NCBI GenBank assembly: GCA_028714255.1
Contig: JAQTMR010000017.1
Span: 1 to 44,909 of the forward strand
From: Phycisphaerae bacterium
GTDB taxonomy: Bacteria > Planctomycetota > Phycisphaerae > Sedimentisphaerales > Anaerobacaceae
DNA length: 44,909 nt
Direction of reading: 5' to 3'
How positions within the stretch are numbered: the first letter of the stretch is position 1; the number at the start of each line of letters is the position of its first letter. This document shows, one piece after another, positions 25,470 through 34,075 of the stretch. Made by a program: the position numbers and the translations under genes. A model generated the notes under the pieces. That model was not told the origin of the DNA and did not search any database. It saw only the letters and a program-made list of their open reading frames with translations.

Positions 25470-26105
25470 ATGATTGCTTCAGAACCTAATTCTGGCCTCG
25501 ATTGTAACGTTCTTGTCCTGAACAAGCACTATATGCCTGTCCGCATCATAGGCGTAAGGCGTGCCTTTTCCCTGCTCTTTCGCCAGCTTGCCGAGGTCGT
25601 CTCCCTCGAACAGGGCACATACTCCAACTACAACTTCCAAAGCTGGTGCGAGGTCAGCGAACTCAAACGCAATTTCGAGCCGGAAAACTGCGACTGGATT
25701 TCCACCGTAAATTTCTACGTCGCCGTCCCCCGCATAATTCGTTTATTGTTCTACGACCGCCTCCCCCGCAGCGAAGTAAAATTCAATCGCCGAAACATCT
25801 TCGCCCGCGACAAAAACTCCTGCCAATATTGCGGCCGGCGTTTCCCCACCAGCGAACTGTCACTCGACCACGTCTTCCCAAAAAGTGCTGGCGGAAGCTC
25901 AACATGGGAAAATATAGTTTGTGCCTGTATGAAATGCAACGTCGCCAAAGGTGGCCGAACCCCCAAGCAGGCCGGCATGACTCTCATCCAAAAACCAGTT
26001 AAGCCAAAACACAATCCTCTTGTCCGCGTCCACCTCGGCCAGCCGAGATACAAAAGCTGGCAGCAATTCCTCGACCACGCATACTGGTCCGTGGAACTGA
26101 AATGA
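25470..26105 (+). CDS. HNH endonuclease domain protein
   Basis: The 211-residue protein has a conserved N-terminal domain (about 10-105, VLVLNKHYMPVRIIGVRRAF) and then an HNH nuclease domain. That domain has zinc-binding Cys118 and Cys121 (CQYCG), the catalytic His134 of LDHV, the Asn of WENIV, and a second Cys pair (Cys153, Cys156, CMKCN). This is the form widely found as a single chromosomal gene in Planctomycetota, cyanobacteria and others, where it is not tied to restriction. Its cellular role is not settled. A TATAAT box is present at 25445-25450 but the -35 box is poor. Confidence 0.88.
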   Translation: MIASEPNSGLDCNVLVLNKHYMPVRIIGVRRAFSLLFRQLAEVVSLEQGTYSNYNFQSWCEVSELKRNFEPENCDWISTVNFYVAVPRIIRLLFYDRLPRSEVKFNRRNIFARDKNSCQYCGRRFPTSELSLDHVFPKSAGGSSTWENIVCACMKCNVAKGGRTPKQAGMTLIQKPVKPKHNPLVRVHLGQPRYKSWQQFLDHAYWSVELK

Positions 26106-26122
26106 TACCAAGGGCATTAACG

Positions 26123-28033
26123 CTAACCTTTCCCCTTTGAGAACTTGAACGCTCCTACTAATGGAGCGAGAAAACTTAGAGCAAGCAAAATAGGAAAATT
26201 GAATGATACCCCCCAAACCTCCAACCTTTTGAGGGAAAGCCAGTACTCTTTAGGTTTTAGTTTTCCAGCGGTGCTCCCTGCGGTAATTGTCTCACTGGGT
26301 TTTGATTCTTCAGCAACGCCCCCTGCAATAGTTGTCTTTTTGTGTTTTGATTTTTTAGCGGCGTTCCCTGTAGTAGTTGTCTTTTTGTGTTTTGATTTTT
26401 TAGCGGCGTTCCCTGCAGTAGTTGTCTTTTTGTGTTTTGATTTTTTAGCGGCGTTCCCTGCAGTAGTTATCTTTTCGGGTTCTGATTCTTCAGCGGTGCT
26501 CACTGTAGTAGTTGTCTTTTCGGGTTCTGATTTTTCAGCAACGCCCTTTGCAATATTTATCTTGTCGAGGCACTCGGATTTTAAAGGAGCAACAGACAAG
26601 AGGGTTGACATAATTACGATAAGCCAAAAGGCCTTTAGGTATTCAACGCTGCAAAAGTACTTTGCTCGACGAAATGCGATTTCAAAGCTTGTAACTTTTT
26701 GCTTTATTGATAAAGATACGACAAATAAAGAGCAGACTCCAACCATAGCCGCGAACAAAAGAATCCAGTAAGTGTTATCGGCTATATCATCACGTAGACC
26801 GATACTTATCACGGAAGTTGTGCAAATGACAAAGCCGATAATCGTACCCAGGAGAGTCCTTGGAAAAACAGCTTTCCTCATCAGCCTTTTTGACTCTGGA
26901 AGACCACAAAATTTTTCGCTCAAAGCCCCTTTGTACATTGTCCATATCAAATAAAGATGAACTGCTACAACCCAACTCCACAGCAGTGGCAGGTATCTAT
27001 CATAACGATTATAATAGTGACACACTTCTATAATCAGGCTATTGAATAAGAATGGAAGTATTATTATTGCAAAAATGGTGGTTAACGGGCTGTTAAAGAA
27101 ACTGTTGGATAGGCGCTGTATAATACGACCTTGTTTAATCTGAAGAATTTGACTGGCTCGGCTGTAATCATATACTTCAATAAGACGGTCAAAAGCATCT
27201 TCCACTTCTTCTTTGAATTCACTAAACTTTTCATATCCATGCTCCTTCATAAAACTTATTCGAACGGAAAGTACCCTGTCAAAGCCATTGCCAAAAATCT
27301 GTTGCTTCTCGTGCTCTTCGAGGTATTCCACTAGCGCATCGAGTATTTTTTTGGCCGTGTGCAGCTCAATGACCTCTCCGCCACTTTCTCCGAACCAATC
27401 AGCCTCTTCGAAATATCCGGCAAGAGTATTTAGTTGCTTGTCTATTTTCTCGACCAAAGCTGTTTTCTTTAAATCTGCCCCCATTGTTTCCAGACGAGAT
27501 TTATCCATCAATACGAGCAAATTATATAACGATTGAAAAACTAAGGCTAAATGGTCGCACCTGACAGAAGTGTTATCTGTCATTATGGATTTTTTATCTC
27601 GCTTCTTCCACTCGGCCTTCAATCTGTTCAGATGTTCAAGTGTTGATCTTGCATCTTCAAGATTAAGTTTAATATATCCTCCATAAATTTGTCTTTCAAT
27701 CTCTTCATAATCACTCTCGAGGGCTTTGACATGTTCTTTGATATAACTTGAAAAAGCTTCTGAAAAAAGCTGCAATTTGGTATCTTTGTCTACGTGTTTA
27801 AATAAACCTTTATTAACAAGTGACATAAGTGATGTATGTATAGAGGCTTCGTGTATATTAATGTAGCCGACTTGCTGAGCCGCCAGAAGCCAATCACGCT
27901 CTTCCTCGTCTAAGGCATCCCACATTCTATGAAACTCTTCACTTGCTTCTTCCTTGAAACCTTTTTGCCAGCAGGGTTTGTCCTCGTTGTCATTAGCAAC
28001 CCAATCGAACAAATGTGCACAAGCAATCTTCAA
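26123..28033 (-). CDS. membrane/repeat C-terminal part of split STAND-type ATPase
   Basis: This 636-codon frame opens with a TTG at 28033 that overlaps the ATPase stop by 4 bases, and its first residues (LKIACAHLFDW) read as the direct continuation of the upstream protein's end, AGEHPYF. Both are probably one polypeptide of about 900 residues, broken by a -1 shift. Visible parts: a winged-helix-like segment (about 30-105, ending LQLFSEAFSSYIKEHV); coiled-coil helices (about 105-310); four to six membrane helices (about 325-500); a 15-residue tandem repeat (about 495-595, Lys/Thr-rich); and a last membrane helix (about 612-630). No known catalytic motif is seen; the membrane region could be an effector. 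Base composition is AT-rich compared with neighbours, which suggests transfer. Confidence 0.65.
   Translation of the reverse strand: MKIACAHLFDWVANDNEDKPCWQKGFKEEASEEFHRMWDALDEEERDWLLAAQQVGYINIHEASIHTSLMSLVNKGLFKHVDKDTKLQLFSEAFSSYIKEHVKALESDYEEIERQIYGGYIKLNLEDARSTLEHLNRLKAEWKKRDKKSIMTDNTSVRCDHLALVFQSLYNLLVLMDKSRLETMGADLKKTALVEKIDKQLNTLAGYFEEADWFGESGGEVIELHTAKKILDALVEYLEEHEKQQIFGNGFDRVLSVRISFMKEHGYEKFSEFKEEVEDAFDRLIEVYDYSRASQILQIKQGRIIQRLSNSFFNSPLTTIFAIIILPFLFNSLIIEVCHYYNRYDRYLPLLWSWVVAVHLYLIWTMYKGALSEKFCGLPESKRLMRKAVFPRTLLGTIIGFVICTTSVISIGLRDDIADNTYWILLFAAMVGVCSLFVVSLSIKQKVTSFEIAFRRAKYFCSVEYLKAFWLIVIMSTLLSVAPLKSECLDKINIAKGVAEKSEPEKTTTTVSTAEESEPEKITTAGNAAKKSKHKKTTTAGNAAKKSKHKKTTTTGNAAKKSKHKKTTIAGGVAEESKPSETITAGSTAGKLKPKEYWLSLKRLEVWGVSFNFPILLALSFLAPLVGAFKFSKGKG
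26246..26545 (-). repeat. 45-bp tandem repeat coding a 15-residue unit
   Basis: About six and a half copies, exact period 45 bases, lie within the membrane protein gene. The three central copies (starts near 26361, 26406 and 26451) are almost identical at DNA level, the outer ones diverge. The protein unit is of the type NAAKKSKHKKTTTAG: Lys-rich in the centre, Glu/Pro-rich at the ends. Central identity points to recent expansion or homogenisation. Confidence 0.9.
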
Positions 28034-28812
28034 AAATAGGGATGCTCACCGGCTAATTCGATGGCTTCTTCTTCAAAAGGACTAAGATAGTTTGGTTCAC
28101 ACCCAAATTTTTTCAAAGCCCCCTGAATTAGTTCCTTGCATTCATTTTCCTTAAGAAGACCAAGGTAAAGCGGACTGCTAAAGTTGTTATCGAAGGGAGA
28201 TGCGCCTACATTATGTTCTAAGCATATCTCCTCTAATGATTTCCTTGAGGATGTTACAAATGCCAGAGCATAGTTATCAGAAATACCTCGCATGTATTGA
28301 AGATACCCACTCTCAGAGAGCTCTTTGTTCTTCGCCAATAGCTCAAATTCGTCAATGATGAACACAAACCTATATTTGTCCTTACAAGCTTCCTTAAGAA
28401 GATTTTTTAGTATGATTCGAGGATGCCGTTCAGGGATTGCCTTCTCTTTGTCTCTTGGAGGATAGGCCCTAATATACTCTAACAAGGATTGATTTTCAGA
28501 GACTAATTCATCTATTATTACCCACGTCATGTCACTGGCATGTTCCGTAGCGATCTCTTCCGGATCTAAAAAAATACAAACAAGTTTATTATCGCCGGGA
28601 TTGTCGGCCTTCTGCTCAGACAAAAGATGATAAATATGTGTCAAAAGAGAAGACTTACCGCTTCGCCTTTCTCCAATTACCGCCACACTCTGCGGTTCTG
28701 GATATGTAATCCGGTCTAGTATTTTAGCAATTTCTTTCTTCCGACCAAAAAACTCCTCTGAACTTGTAACTTTGTTGCGATTCAAAAATGGATTGATAGT
28801 CTCACCCTTCAT
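28030..28812 (-). CDS. STAND/AAA-type ATPase, N-terminal part of split gene
   Basis: From the ATG at 28812 (strong ribosome site GGGAGG, 5 bases) 260 residues are read. FFGRKKEIAKIL (about 21-32) is the start typical of STAND/AAA ATPases. The Walker A GERRSGKSS (Gly47-Ser55, Lys53), Walker B FIIDEFELL and a sensor-like TSSRKSLEE follow. The protein ends abruptly at AGEHPYF in a TTTTTGA context, just where relatives continue into a helix of the L-x-I-A-x-x-L type, which is encoded in the next frame. A known effector is not recognised. NTPase, winged-helix and membrane domains in one protein recall antiphage or signal-transduction NTPases, an inference. Confidence 0.7.
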   Translation of the reverse strand: MKGETINPFLNRNKVTSSEEFFGRKKEIAKILDRITYPEPQSVAVIGERRSGKSSLLTHIYHLLSEQKADNPGDNKLVCIFLDPEEIATEHASDMTWVIIDELVSENQSLLEYIRAYPPRDKEKAIPERHPRIILKNLLKEACKDKYRFVFIIDEFELLAKNKELSESGYLQYMRGISDNYALAFVTSSRKSLEEICLEHNVGASPFDNNFSSPLYLGLLKENECKELIQGALKKFGCEPNYLSPFEEEAIELAGEHPYF

Positions 28813-29313
28813 TTTTCCTCCCTTGGGCTGTTCCCCCAAAAACTAAATTTCTAACTTTTCCTCTAAGCATGTTAACTCTAACTCTTTAATATCAAGGTTA
28901 TAATCAACAACTCCACCTCAGCTACCGCTTTTTCTCACCAACCTGAAAATAGCTTCACTGTTAACTCTATAAATTAAACCCAATTGCCTCCAACCAATTG
29001 CAAAAACCCTTTTTGCGCAATAAAACCACGCCCTTTAACCAAAAACACCTAAAAACCCGCGAGATACGACCTGAAATACAAATATATACGCTTTAATGAT
29101 ATTGTACTTACCACCCCCAAAGTTGCAACTATTTTCTAAAAAGTTTTCCTATAAACTGATTATCCACCAATTAGGTGTCACTACTATTTGCAGCATCTTA
29201 ATCAAGCTACGACAAAAATTCCCCCTGTCCCCAACTTTTTACTTTCACGCAGCGTCTCGGCGAAGGCGAACCCCTCTCTTTGTCCCCTAAACCCTGTTCC
29301 TATCTCCTTTTTT
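28813..29313. other. AT-rich intergenic region
   Basis: About 500 bases without a supported gene, strongly AT-rich and rich in A and C on the plus strand. It must contain the promoter for the split ATPase gene (minus strand). A TTGATA box lies near 28899 but a good -10 box does not follow. Short open frames show no family features. Confidence 0.5.
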
Positions 29314-30714
29314 TCACCACGTTTGCGTAGCTGTATATTGGACAGTAACAGTCGAATCAGCCTTGATTTGCACCTCGAACCGGGCGGTATTAGCATCCCG
29401 TTTTTCATACTTTTGCGTATTCTTATCGATAGTCCAGTTCACCCGCTGCGGAAACTTTTCATCCACAAAAACCGTAATATCCTCGGCCTTTCTATTCCTA
29501 AGCTCGATTTTGTGGGTTTCTCGCGTCATTCTTCTATCGTGCTGGCTATCAACCACCGTGTATTCGGCCACCACATCAAACGCGTTTCCAATATAAAGCA
29601 GCAGCTTTTCCTTGTTCGGCGTATGGTCGATTTCATCCTCGCCGACAAACTCGAGCGTATCATCCGCAGGGTCCTTTTTGAATACCCGCACCTTGCCCTT
29701 CGGCAGAGCGATTCCGAGCTTATTTTCCTTAGTATTTTCAAATTCGAGCTTTATCTGTACCTTATCATCAGCCCGGCCGCGTTCATAAATATAGCGTTTC
29801 TCTATCGGCACGCCCACAGCAGGCGTGATAAACTCAATCTGCTTTACCTGATTATTATTTATAGTGCTCTTTCGCCCGAGCGTATAAAGATGATACTCCA
29901 TAAACGCTTTTTCTTCGAAGCCGCCTTTGGCGAGTTCCTCTATATTAAGGGAAAACATTCTGTCATCTCTTGTTGGCTTCGGCTCAGTTACTCTTCTGAC
30001 ATCGCCGGCAATAAGTTTTATAGCTGAATCCTTATAAGTCGCGCCGCTTCTGTTCTCGATTGTCACCCAGCCGGCAAAATCGATTTTCGTTTCGTCGGCG
30101 TTCAGCACCGCCGAGTAATCCGCGTTCCAGCCGAGTCTGCCCGTGGTATAGGTTACCTGGCAAAGCTGACTGGCTGATTCGTTAGCGTTTGCCAGCCAGA
30201 CCAGCGTCGGCCTGGTAACTAAATCATCAGGCAACTCTTTCAGCGAAATCTCTTCTATGCTGTTTTTATCTAAAATCTCGATATCATCTGTCTGACTTTT
30301 CAATATTAAATTCTCGCCGAGCGCAGCCATTAGCTGGCCCGTCAATTTCCTGCCCGTATCTGCGCCGCTGCCCTTCAGGGCAACCGTAACATTTTTATCA
30401 ACATAGCGTTTGAGCAGACTATCGGTATTGACGAGGTCGTATTCGTAGTTCTGTTCGAGCAGGAATACCGCACCGGGCGAGGACAGGCATCGGAAATTTA
30501 CGCTGGTCGGGTCAATCGCCGAGGCGACATCGGTGAATTTTACCGTATTAAGACCCTTCTCGAATGACATCAGCCGGGACTCCCTGACGACCGCAAAGTT
30601 GTCGTTATAAACGGTCAGGGCGACCCCCTGCTCGCCGGTTTCCTTCGGCCCGGCAAAACCAATTGAACAAACTACCATGCAAACTATCGCTGGAAATATT
30701 ATTTGCCTTTTCAT
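29314..30714 (-). CDS. secreted DUF4139-domain protein
   Basis: A signal peptide (residues 1-21, cut near GFA) leads into 445 residues of the DUF4139 family. Recognisable segments are YNDNFAVVRESR (about 36-47), YTTGRLGWNADYSAVL (about 190-205), the DFAGWVTIENRSGATY motif (about 212-228) and the beta-rich C-terminus with the VDEKFPQRVNW motif. Members are secreted or periplasmic beta-sandwich proteins without a known activity. It lies 138 bases downstream of the secretin of cluster B on the same strand and has its own ribosome site (AAGGGG), so a link to the machine is possible but unproven. Confidence 0.88.
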   Translation of the reverse strand: MKRQIIFPAIVCMVVCSIGFAGPKETGEQGVALTVYNDNFAVVRESRLMSFEKGLNTVKFTDVASAIDPTSVNFRCLSSPGAVFLLEQNYEYDLVNTDSLLKRYVDKNVTVALKGSGADTGRKLTGQLMAALGENLILKSQTDDIEILDKNSIEEISLKELPDDLVTRPTLVWLANANESASQLCQVTYTTGRLGWNADYSAVLNADETKIDFAGWVTIENRSGATYKDSAIKLIAGDVRRVTEPKPTRDDRMFSLNIEELAKGGFEEKAFMEYHLYTLGRKSTINNNQVKQIEFITPAVGVPIEKRYIYERGRADDKVQIKLEFENTKENKLGIALPKGKVRVFKKDPADDTLEFVGEDEIDHTPNKEKLLLYIGNAFDVVAEYTVVDSQHDRRMTRETHKIELRNRKAEDITVFVDEKFPQRVNWTIDKNTQKYEKRDANTARFEVQIKADSTVTVQYTATQTW

Positions 30715-30851
30715 GTTATCTACCCCTTAAATTTTAACATCGGATAATTTAGAAATGGTATTGTCGCATAGCTTCTGCTGCGCGTAAAGCAAAAATTGCG
30801 CAAGAAATGACAGGATTGCGAAACCGTCAAAGACGGAGCAAAACGTCGCGG

Positions 30852-32435
30852 TTATTTCTTAGCCTTCTCGGCTTTTTCGTCTCCGGTATAACCAATCCGC
30901 GGGCCGTCGAATTCGGTCTCTTCAAAGCCCTTGAGCTCGTTTGCCGTAAGGGGCTGGGTCGGCCTGGTAACAACTTTAGGCGTTATGAAAATAAACAACT
31001 CGTTGGTTTTTGTCTCCTCTTGTGACTTCGTAAAGAAACTTCCCAGAATTGGTATATCGCCGAGCACCGGCACCTTGTAAATATCCTGTGAAACGTCCCT
31101 TTTGCGAAGCCCGCCAAGCACGACAGTGTGACCGTCCTTTACCAGTGCTTTCGTATCGAATTTACGGGTGTCAATAGTCGGCGGGGTAGCAGTACCTATA
31201 CGAACTCCAAATTCCGGCATAATGTGCAATCTTACCATCCCGTCTCTTGTGACATGCGGGGTAACCTTAAGCTCGACGCCGACCTCTCTCCATTTGGTTG
31301 ACGTCAGCGAGCCGCCGCTGGATGTGTCACTCGTTTCCGTATAGGGAATTTCTCTTACGATTTTGAAATCAGCGGTTTCGTTATCGAGCACCAGAATTCG
31401 CGGGTTCGCAAGCAGCTTGGCTCCAGCCTCGGAACGCAGCATATTCAGCGCCAGGTTTATATTAATCGTATCGAGAAAACCAACGCTTATACTGCCGGCG
31501 CCCTCAGGTGTCCCCGAGCTCGTATCCACTGCAAAGTCGCCGCCTACAAAGGGGTTACTTTTTCTATATAGATAGCTATCAGCGCCTGTTACGCCCCCGG
31601 CAGTATTTGTCTGCCAGGCTGTGTTCTCCGTATCCGTTTTTATTCTACCAGTAGTAGTAGCCCCGGCTGCTGTAGTTTTGGTGGTAACGTCGGTAAGAAC
31701 GGATATCGGGTTGTTTCGGCCCGCGCCCCACTCTGCATCGATTTGGAAGCCGTCGGTGGAGGTAACATCGTAAATCCTCACCTCGACCAATACCTGCGGT
31801 GTCACGCGGTCGATTTTTTCGATAAAGGAATCTATGGCTTTGATTGTGCTCTCGGTATCGGTAACGATTATATTGCTGGTGCCGTAATTGCAGGATAGCG
31901 AACCGCGCTTCGAGATGAATTTCTTCAAAGCCTCTTCGACTTCTTTCACCTCCGCATAAGTAATCTCATAAATTCTGCTCTCGAGGACTTCTTCCTTTTG
32001 GGCAATTTCAGCAATCGGCGCTATTCTTATCATATTCTTGTCTATTACCCGGCCATAGCCGTGCACGGCAAGAATATTATCAATCGCTTCTATCAGCGGC
32101 ACATTTGTGAGCTTGGCGGTAACATTGCCGGTAACATTCGGGCTTTGGATAATATCCACGTCCGCCTGCTCAGCTATCATCTTTATCACGTCTTCGATAG
32201 GCGTATTCGTGAAATCGACGCTTATTTTTTTGAGCATCCGCTGGTCGAGAGTCGCCGAGCCGCCCTGCTTTGAATCCCCGCTTACGGCAACGTTTGCGTC
32301 CGTAACAGTAACACTAACGCCAGGTAAGACTTCCGGTTGTACCGGAGAATCGTTACTGTCCTGAGCAAGGGTTATAGTGCAAGCCGCGATAACGAATGCA
32401 AAAACTGTTAATTTCAATTTTTTATGACTTCTCAT
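30852..32435 (-). CDS. secretin (PilQ/GspD family), cluster B
   Basis: The ATG at 32435 (ribosome site GAGG, 7-8 bases) gives 527 residues and a signal peptide (about 1-25) that the longer upstream ATG would bury. An STN domain (about 65-140, ISVDFTNTPIEDVIKMIAEQ), as in PilQ, is followed by an N1-like domain (about 150-215) and the secretin core (about 215-505, with LLANPRILVLD, EIPYTE, VVLGGLRKRD and VPVLGDIPILGSFF). Residues 245-310 hold a Thr/Ala-rich, probably flexible insert. It forms the outer-membrane pore of the cluster B machine. It is larger than its cluster A paralogue, which has no STN domain. Confidence 0.93.
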   Translation of the reverse strand: MRSHKKLKLTVFAFVIAACTITLAQDSNDSPVQPEVLPGVSVTVTDANVAVSGDSKQGGSATLDQRMLKKISVDFTNTPIEDVIKMIAEQADVDIIQSPNVTGNVTAKLTNVPLIEAIDNILAVHGYGRVIDKNMIRIAPIAEIAQKEEVLESRIYEITYAEVKEVEEALKKFISKRGSLSCNYGTSNIIVTDTESTIKAIDSFIEKIDRVTPQVLVEVRIYDVTSTDGFQIDAEWGAGRNNPISVLTDVTTKTTAAGATTTGRIKTDTENTAWQTNTAGGVTGADSYLYRKSNPFVGGDFAVDTSSGTPEGAGSISVGFLDTININLALNMLRSEAGAKLLANPRILVLDNETADFKIVREIPYTETSDTSSGGSLTSTKWREVGVELKVTPHVTRDGMVRLHIMPEFGVRIGTATPPTIDTRKFDTKALVKDGHTVVLGGLRKRDVSQDIYKVPVLGDIPILGSFFTKSQEETKTNELFIFITPKVVTRPTQPLTANELKGFEETEFDGPRIGYTGDEKAEKAKK

Positions 32436-32467
32436 AAACAAGCCTCTTTCCAAATTAGCTGTTGCTG

Positions 32468-33217
32468 TTAACGTTGAACCTTTTGTTCCCATTTTCTGCC
32501 GTTCGCTTCGAATTCAACGCTGTCTTCATTTATTTTTACGATAACTACATCCAACACTTTATCGCCCTGATGCACCATCCGGTCGCCAATAACCGCACAT
32601 GGATTCTCTTTACTATAGACAATTCCTTTGATGATTAGCCCTGCGGTACCGGTCTCGGCCTGACTCGTCGTCATGGGCGTGGCCGGGCCAAACTGCATAG
32701 GGTCGCGAAGCGTCGTCGGGTAGGGCTGCGGAACCTGCCAATCAACTTTAGCTTTGGCCTCGGAGGCAGGAGCATTCAACTCAGCAGATATCCCGGCCCC
32801 GGTTATCTTGCGCGAAGGCGTACTAAAAGCTCGAATAAACATAAAAATCAGGACAATAAAAAGAATCGGAGCCAAGACTACCATCGTCTTTTGCCGACCG
32901 GCGTTGACCCCGGGCTTTTGAGCAAACAATTTGCTTTTAATCTGCCCCAGCGTCCGCTGCCAGGCTGCTTGTTCAACAGTTTTTATAACGGCACCAGCTT
33001 CAGACTGTTTAGCCTCGGCCGATTTTGCGGGTGACTGTTCGAGTTTCGGCCTGGTGGGAGTCATATGACTCGGAGCAGGCGGTTTCGGAGTATTATTATT
33101 TTGGCTGCCCTGTCCCGGCTGAACAGAAGGCTTCTGCTGGACGTTGTTTTTGGGAAGTGACACGCCGTTAAAAATCTCCGAGACGTCTTTATGCAGCCCT
33201 GCTTTATAATCTGACAT
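32468..33217 (-). CDS. GspC/PilP-like periplasmic linker protein, cluster B
   Basis: This 249-residue protein has a Pro/Gln-rich cytoplasmic region (about 15-85), one membrane helix (about 112-128, VVLAPILFIVLIFMF) and a C-terminal periplasmic domain (about 195-249, IVYSKENPCAVIGDRMV...VEFEANGRKWEQ). The short end domain fits the homology region of GspC or PilP, which contacts the secretin. The unusual N-terminal stretch resembles a GspB- or PilZ-free linker; its partner is unknown. Ribosome site GAGGAG lies 7 bases before the ATG, which overlaps the ParA-like stop by 14 bases. The same domain ends the membrane protein at 19938-21203. Confidence 0.75.
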   Translation of the reverse strand: MSDYKAGLHKDVSEIFNGVSLPKNNVQQKPSVQPGQGSQNNNTPKPPAPSHMTPTRPKLEQSPAKSAEAKQSEAGAVIKTVEQAAWQRTLGQIKSKLFAQKPGVNAGRQKTMVVLAPILFIVLIFMFIRAFSTPSRKITGAGISAELNAPASEAKAKVDWQVPQPYPTTLRDPMQFGPATPMTTSQAETGTAGLIIKGIVYSKENPCAVIGDRMVHQGDKVLDVVIVKINEDSVEFEANGRKWEQKVQR

Positions 33218-34031
33218 TATCTATCTCCTCAACCAAAGCTCCGCCGGCGTTTATCTCCCCGGCCAAAGCCTTGCCATAGATTATCTCATCCGCCAAAGCC
33301 CTGTATTCAACAGCGCCTCTGCTTTCAGGAGCGTAATCCAAAATGGACTGGCCTGCGCTCGTGGCCTCAACCAGTCTGACGTTCCTGTGAATAACCGTAT
33401 CGAATACCAGTCCGCCGAAAAACTCCCGCATTTGCCGCTCAATCTGCCTGCTGAAAATAATCCTGTCTTCAACAAAAGTCAGCAGCAGGCCCATGATATT
33501 TACGGTGCAGGGGTAGAAATGCGTTTTGATAATGTTCGCGGTCTCGAATAATTGTTTCAATCCTTCCATCGCGTAGTAGTTAACCTGAACAGGCACGACA
33601 ACGTCCGTGCTGGCGACAAGCGCGTTAAGGGTCAACAGACCGACCGAAGGCTGACAGTCAATAACACATATATCGTATTGATTACTTATTGTTCTAAGCT
33701 GTTCGCTCAGGACTAATTCTTTTCCGAGCACATCGGCTAATTCAACCTCGGCGCCCGAAAGCAGAATATTGGCCGGAACCAAATCAAGCCCGTCGATGCC
33801 GGTATTTACTATCACTCTGAAGATTGGAACTTGCGAGCCGGTAAGGACATGATAAACAGTTTCATCAAGACTCTCGGGGTTATGGCCGAGCCCCAGCGTG
33901 GTGTGGCCTTGAGGGTCAAGGTCTATTATCAGCGTCCTCTTGCCTTTCTCTGCAAAAGCAGCAGCGAGGTTCACCGCGGTAGTTGTCTTGCCGCAGCCGC
34001 CTTTTTGATTTGCTATTGCTATTATTCTCAT
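33204..34031 (-). CDS. ParA/MinD-family ATPase in pilus cluster
   Basis: The ATG at 34031 gives 275 residues. The deviant Walker A (QKGGCGKTTT, signature Lys10, catalytic Lys15), Walker A' (IIDLDPQGHTT) and Walker B (CVIDCQPS) place it with Soj/ParA. No ParB or centromere-like sites are present, so it is unlikely to partition DNA. Position between PilO and the GspC/PilP-like gene suggests that it positions the machine, like the MinD/ParA relatives that place flagella, chemoreceptors and Tad pili. The last 25 residues are imperfect repeats (KALAGEINAGGALVEEI). Confidence 0.88.
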   Translation of the reverse strand: MRIIAIANQKGGCGKTTTAVNLAAAFAEKGKRTLIIDLDPQGHTTLGLGHNPESLDETVYHVLTGSQVPIFRVIVNTGIDGLDLVPANILLSGAEVELADVLGKELVLSEQLRTISNQYDICVIDCQPSVGLLTLNALVASTDVVVPVQVNYYAMEGLKQLFETANIIKTHFYPCTVNIMGLLLTFVEDRIIFSRQIERQMREFFGGLVFDTVIHRNVRLVEATSAGQSILDYAPESRGAVEYRALADEIIYGKALAGEINAGGALVEEIDNVRL

Positions 34032-34075
34032 TTTTATCTTGTCCCGCAAACTCAGGCCGAGAACTCATCGGCCTG

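Noticed and set aside
25470-26105. Restriction endonuclease of a defence island next to the split ATPase
   Set aside because: No methylase is nearby, and this HNH type is commonly a single chromosomal gene in many phyla.
26246-26545. CRISPR array
   Set aside because: The 45-bp units are directly joined, in frame, and without spacers, so it is a coding tandem repeat.
29188-30027. A 279-codon open frame on the plus strand
   Set aside because: It is antisense to the DUF4139 gene, which has a signal peptide and family motifs; the antisense product shows no domain.
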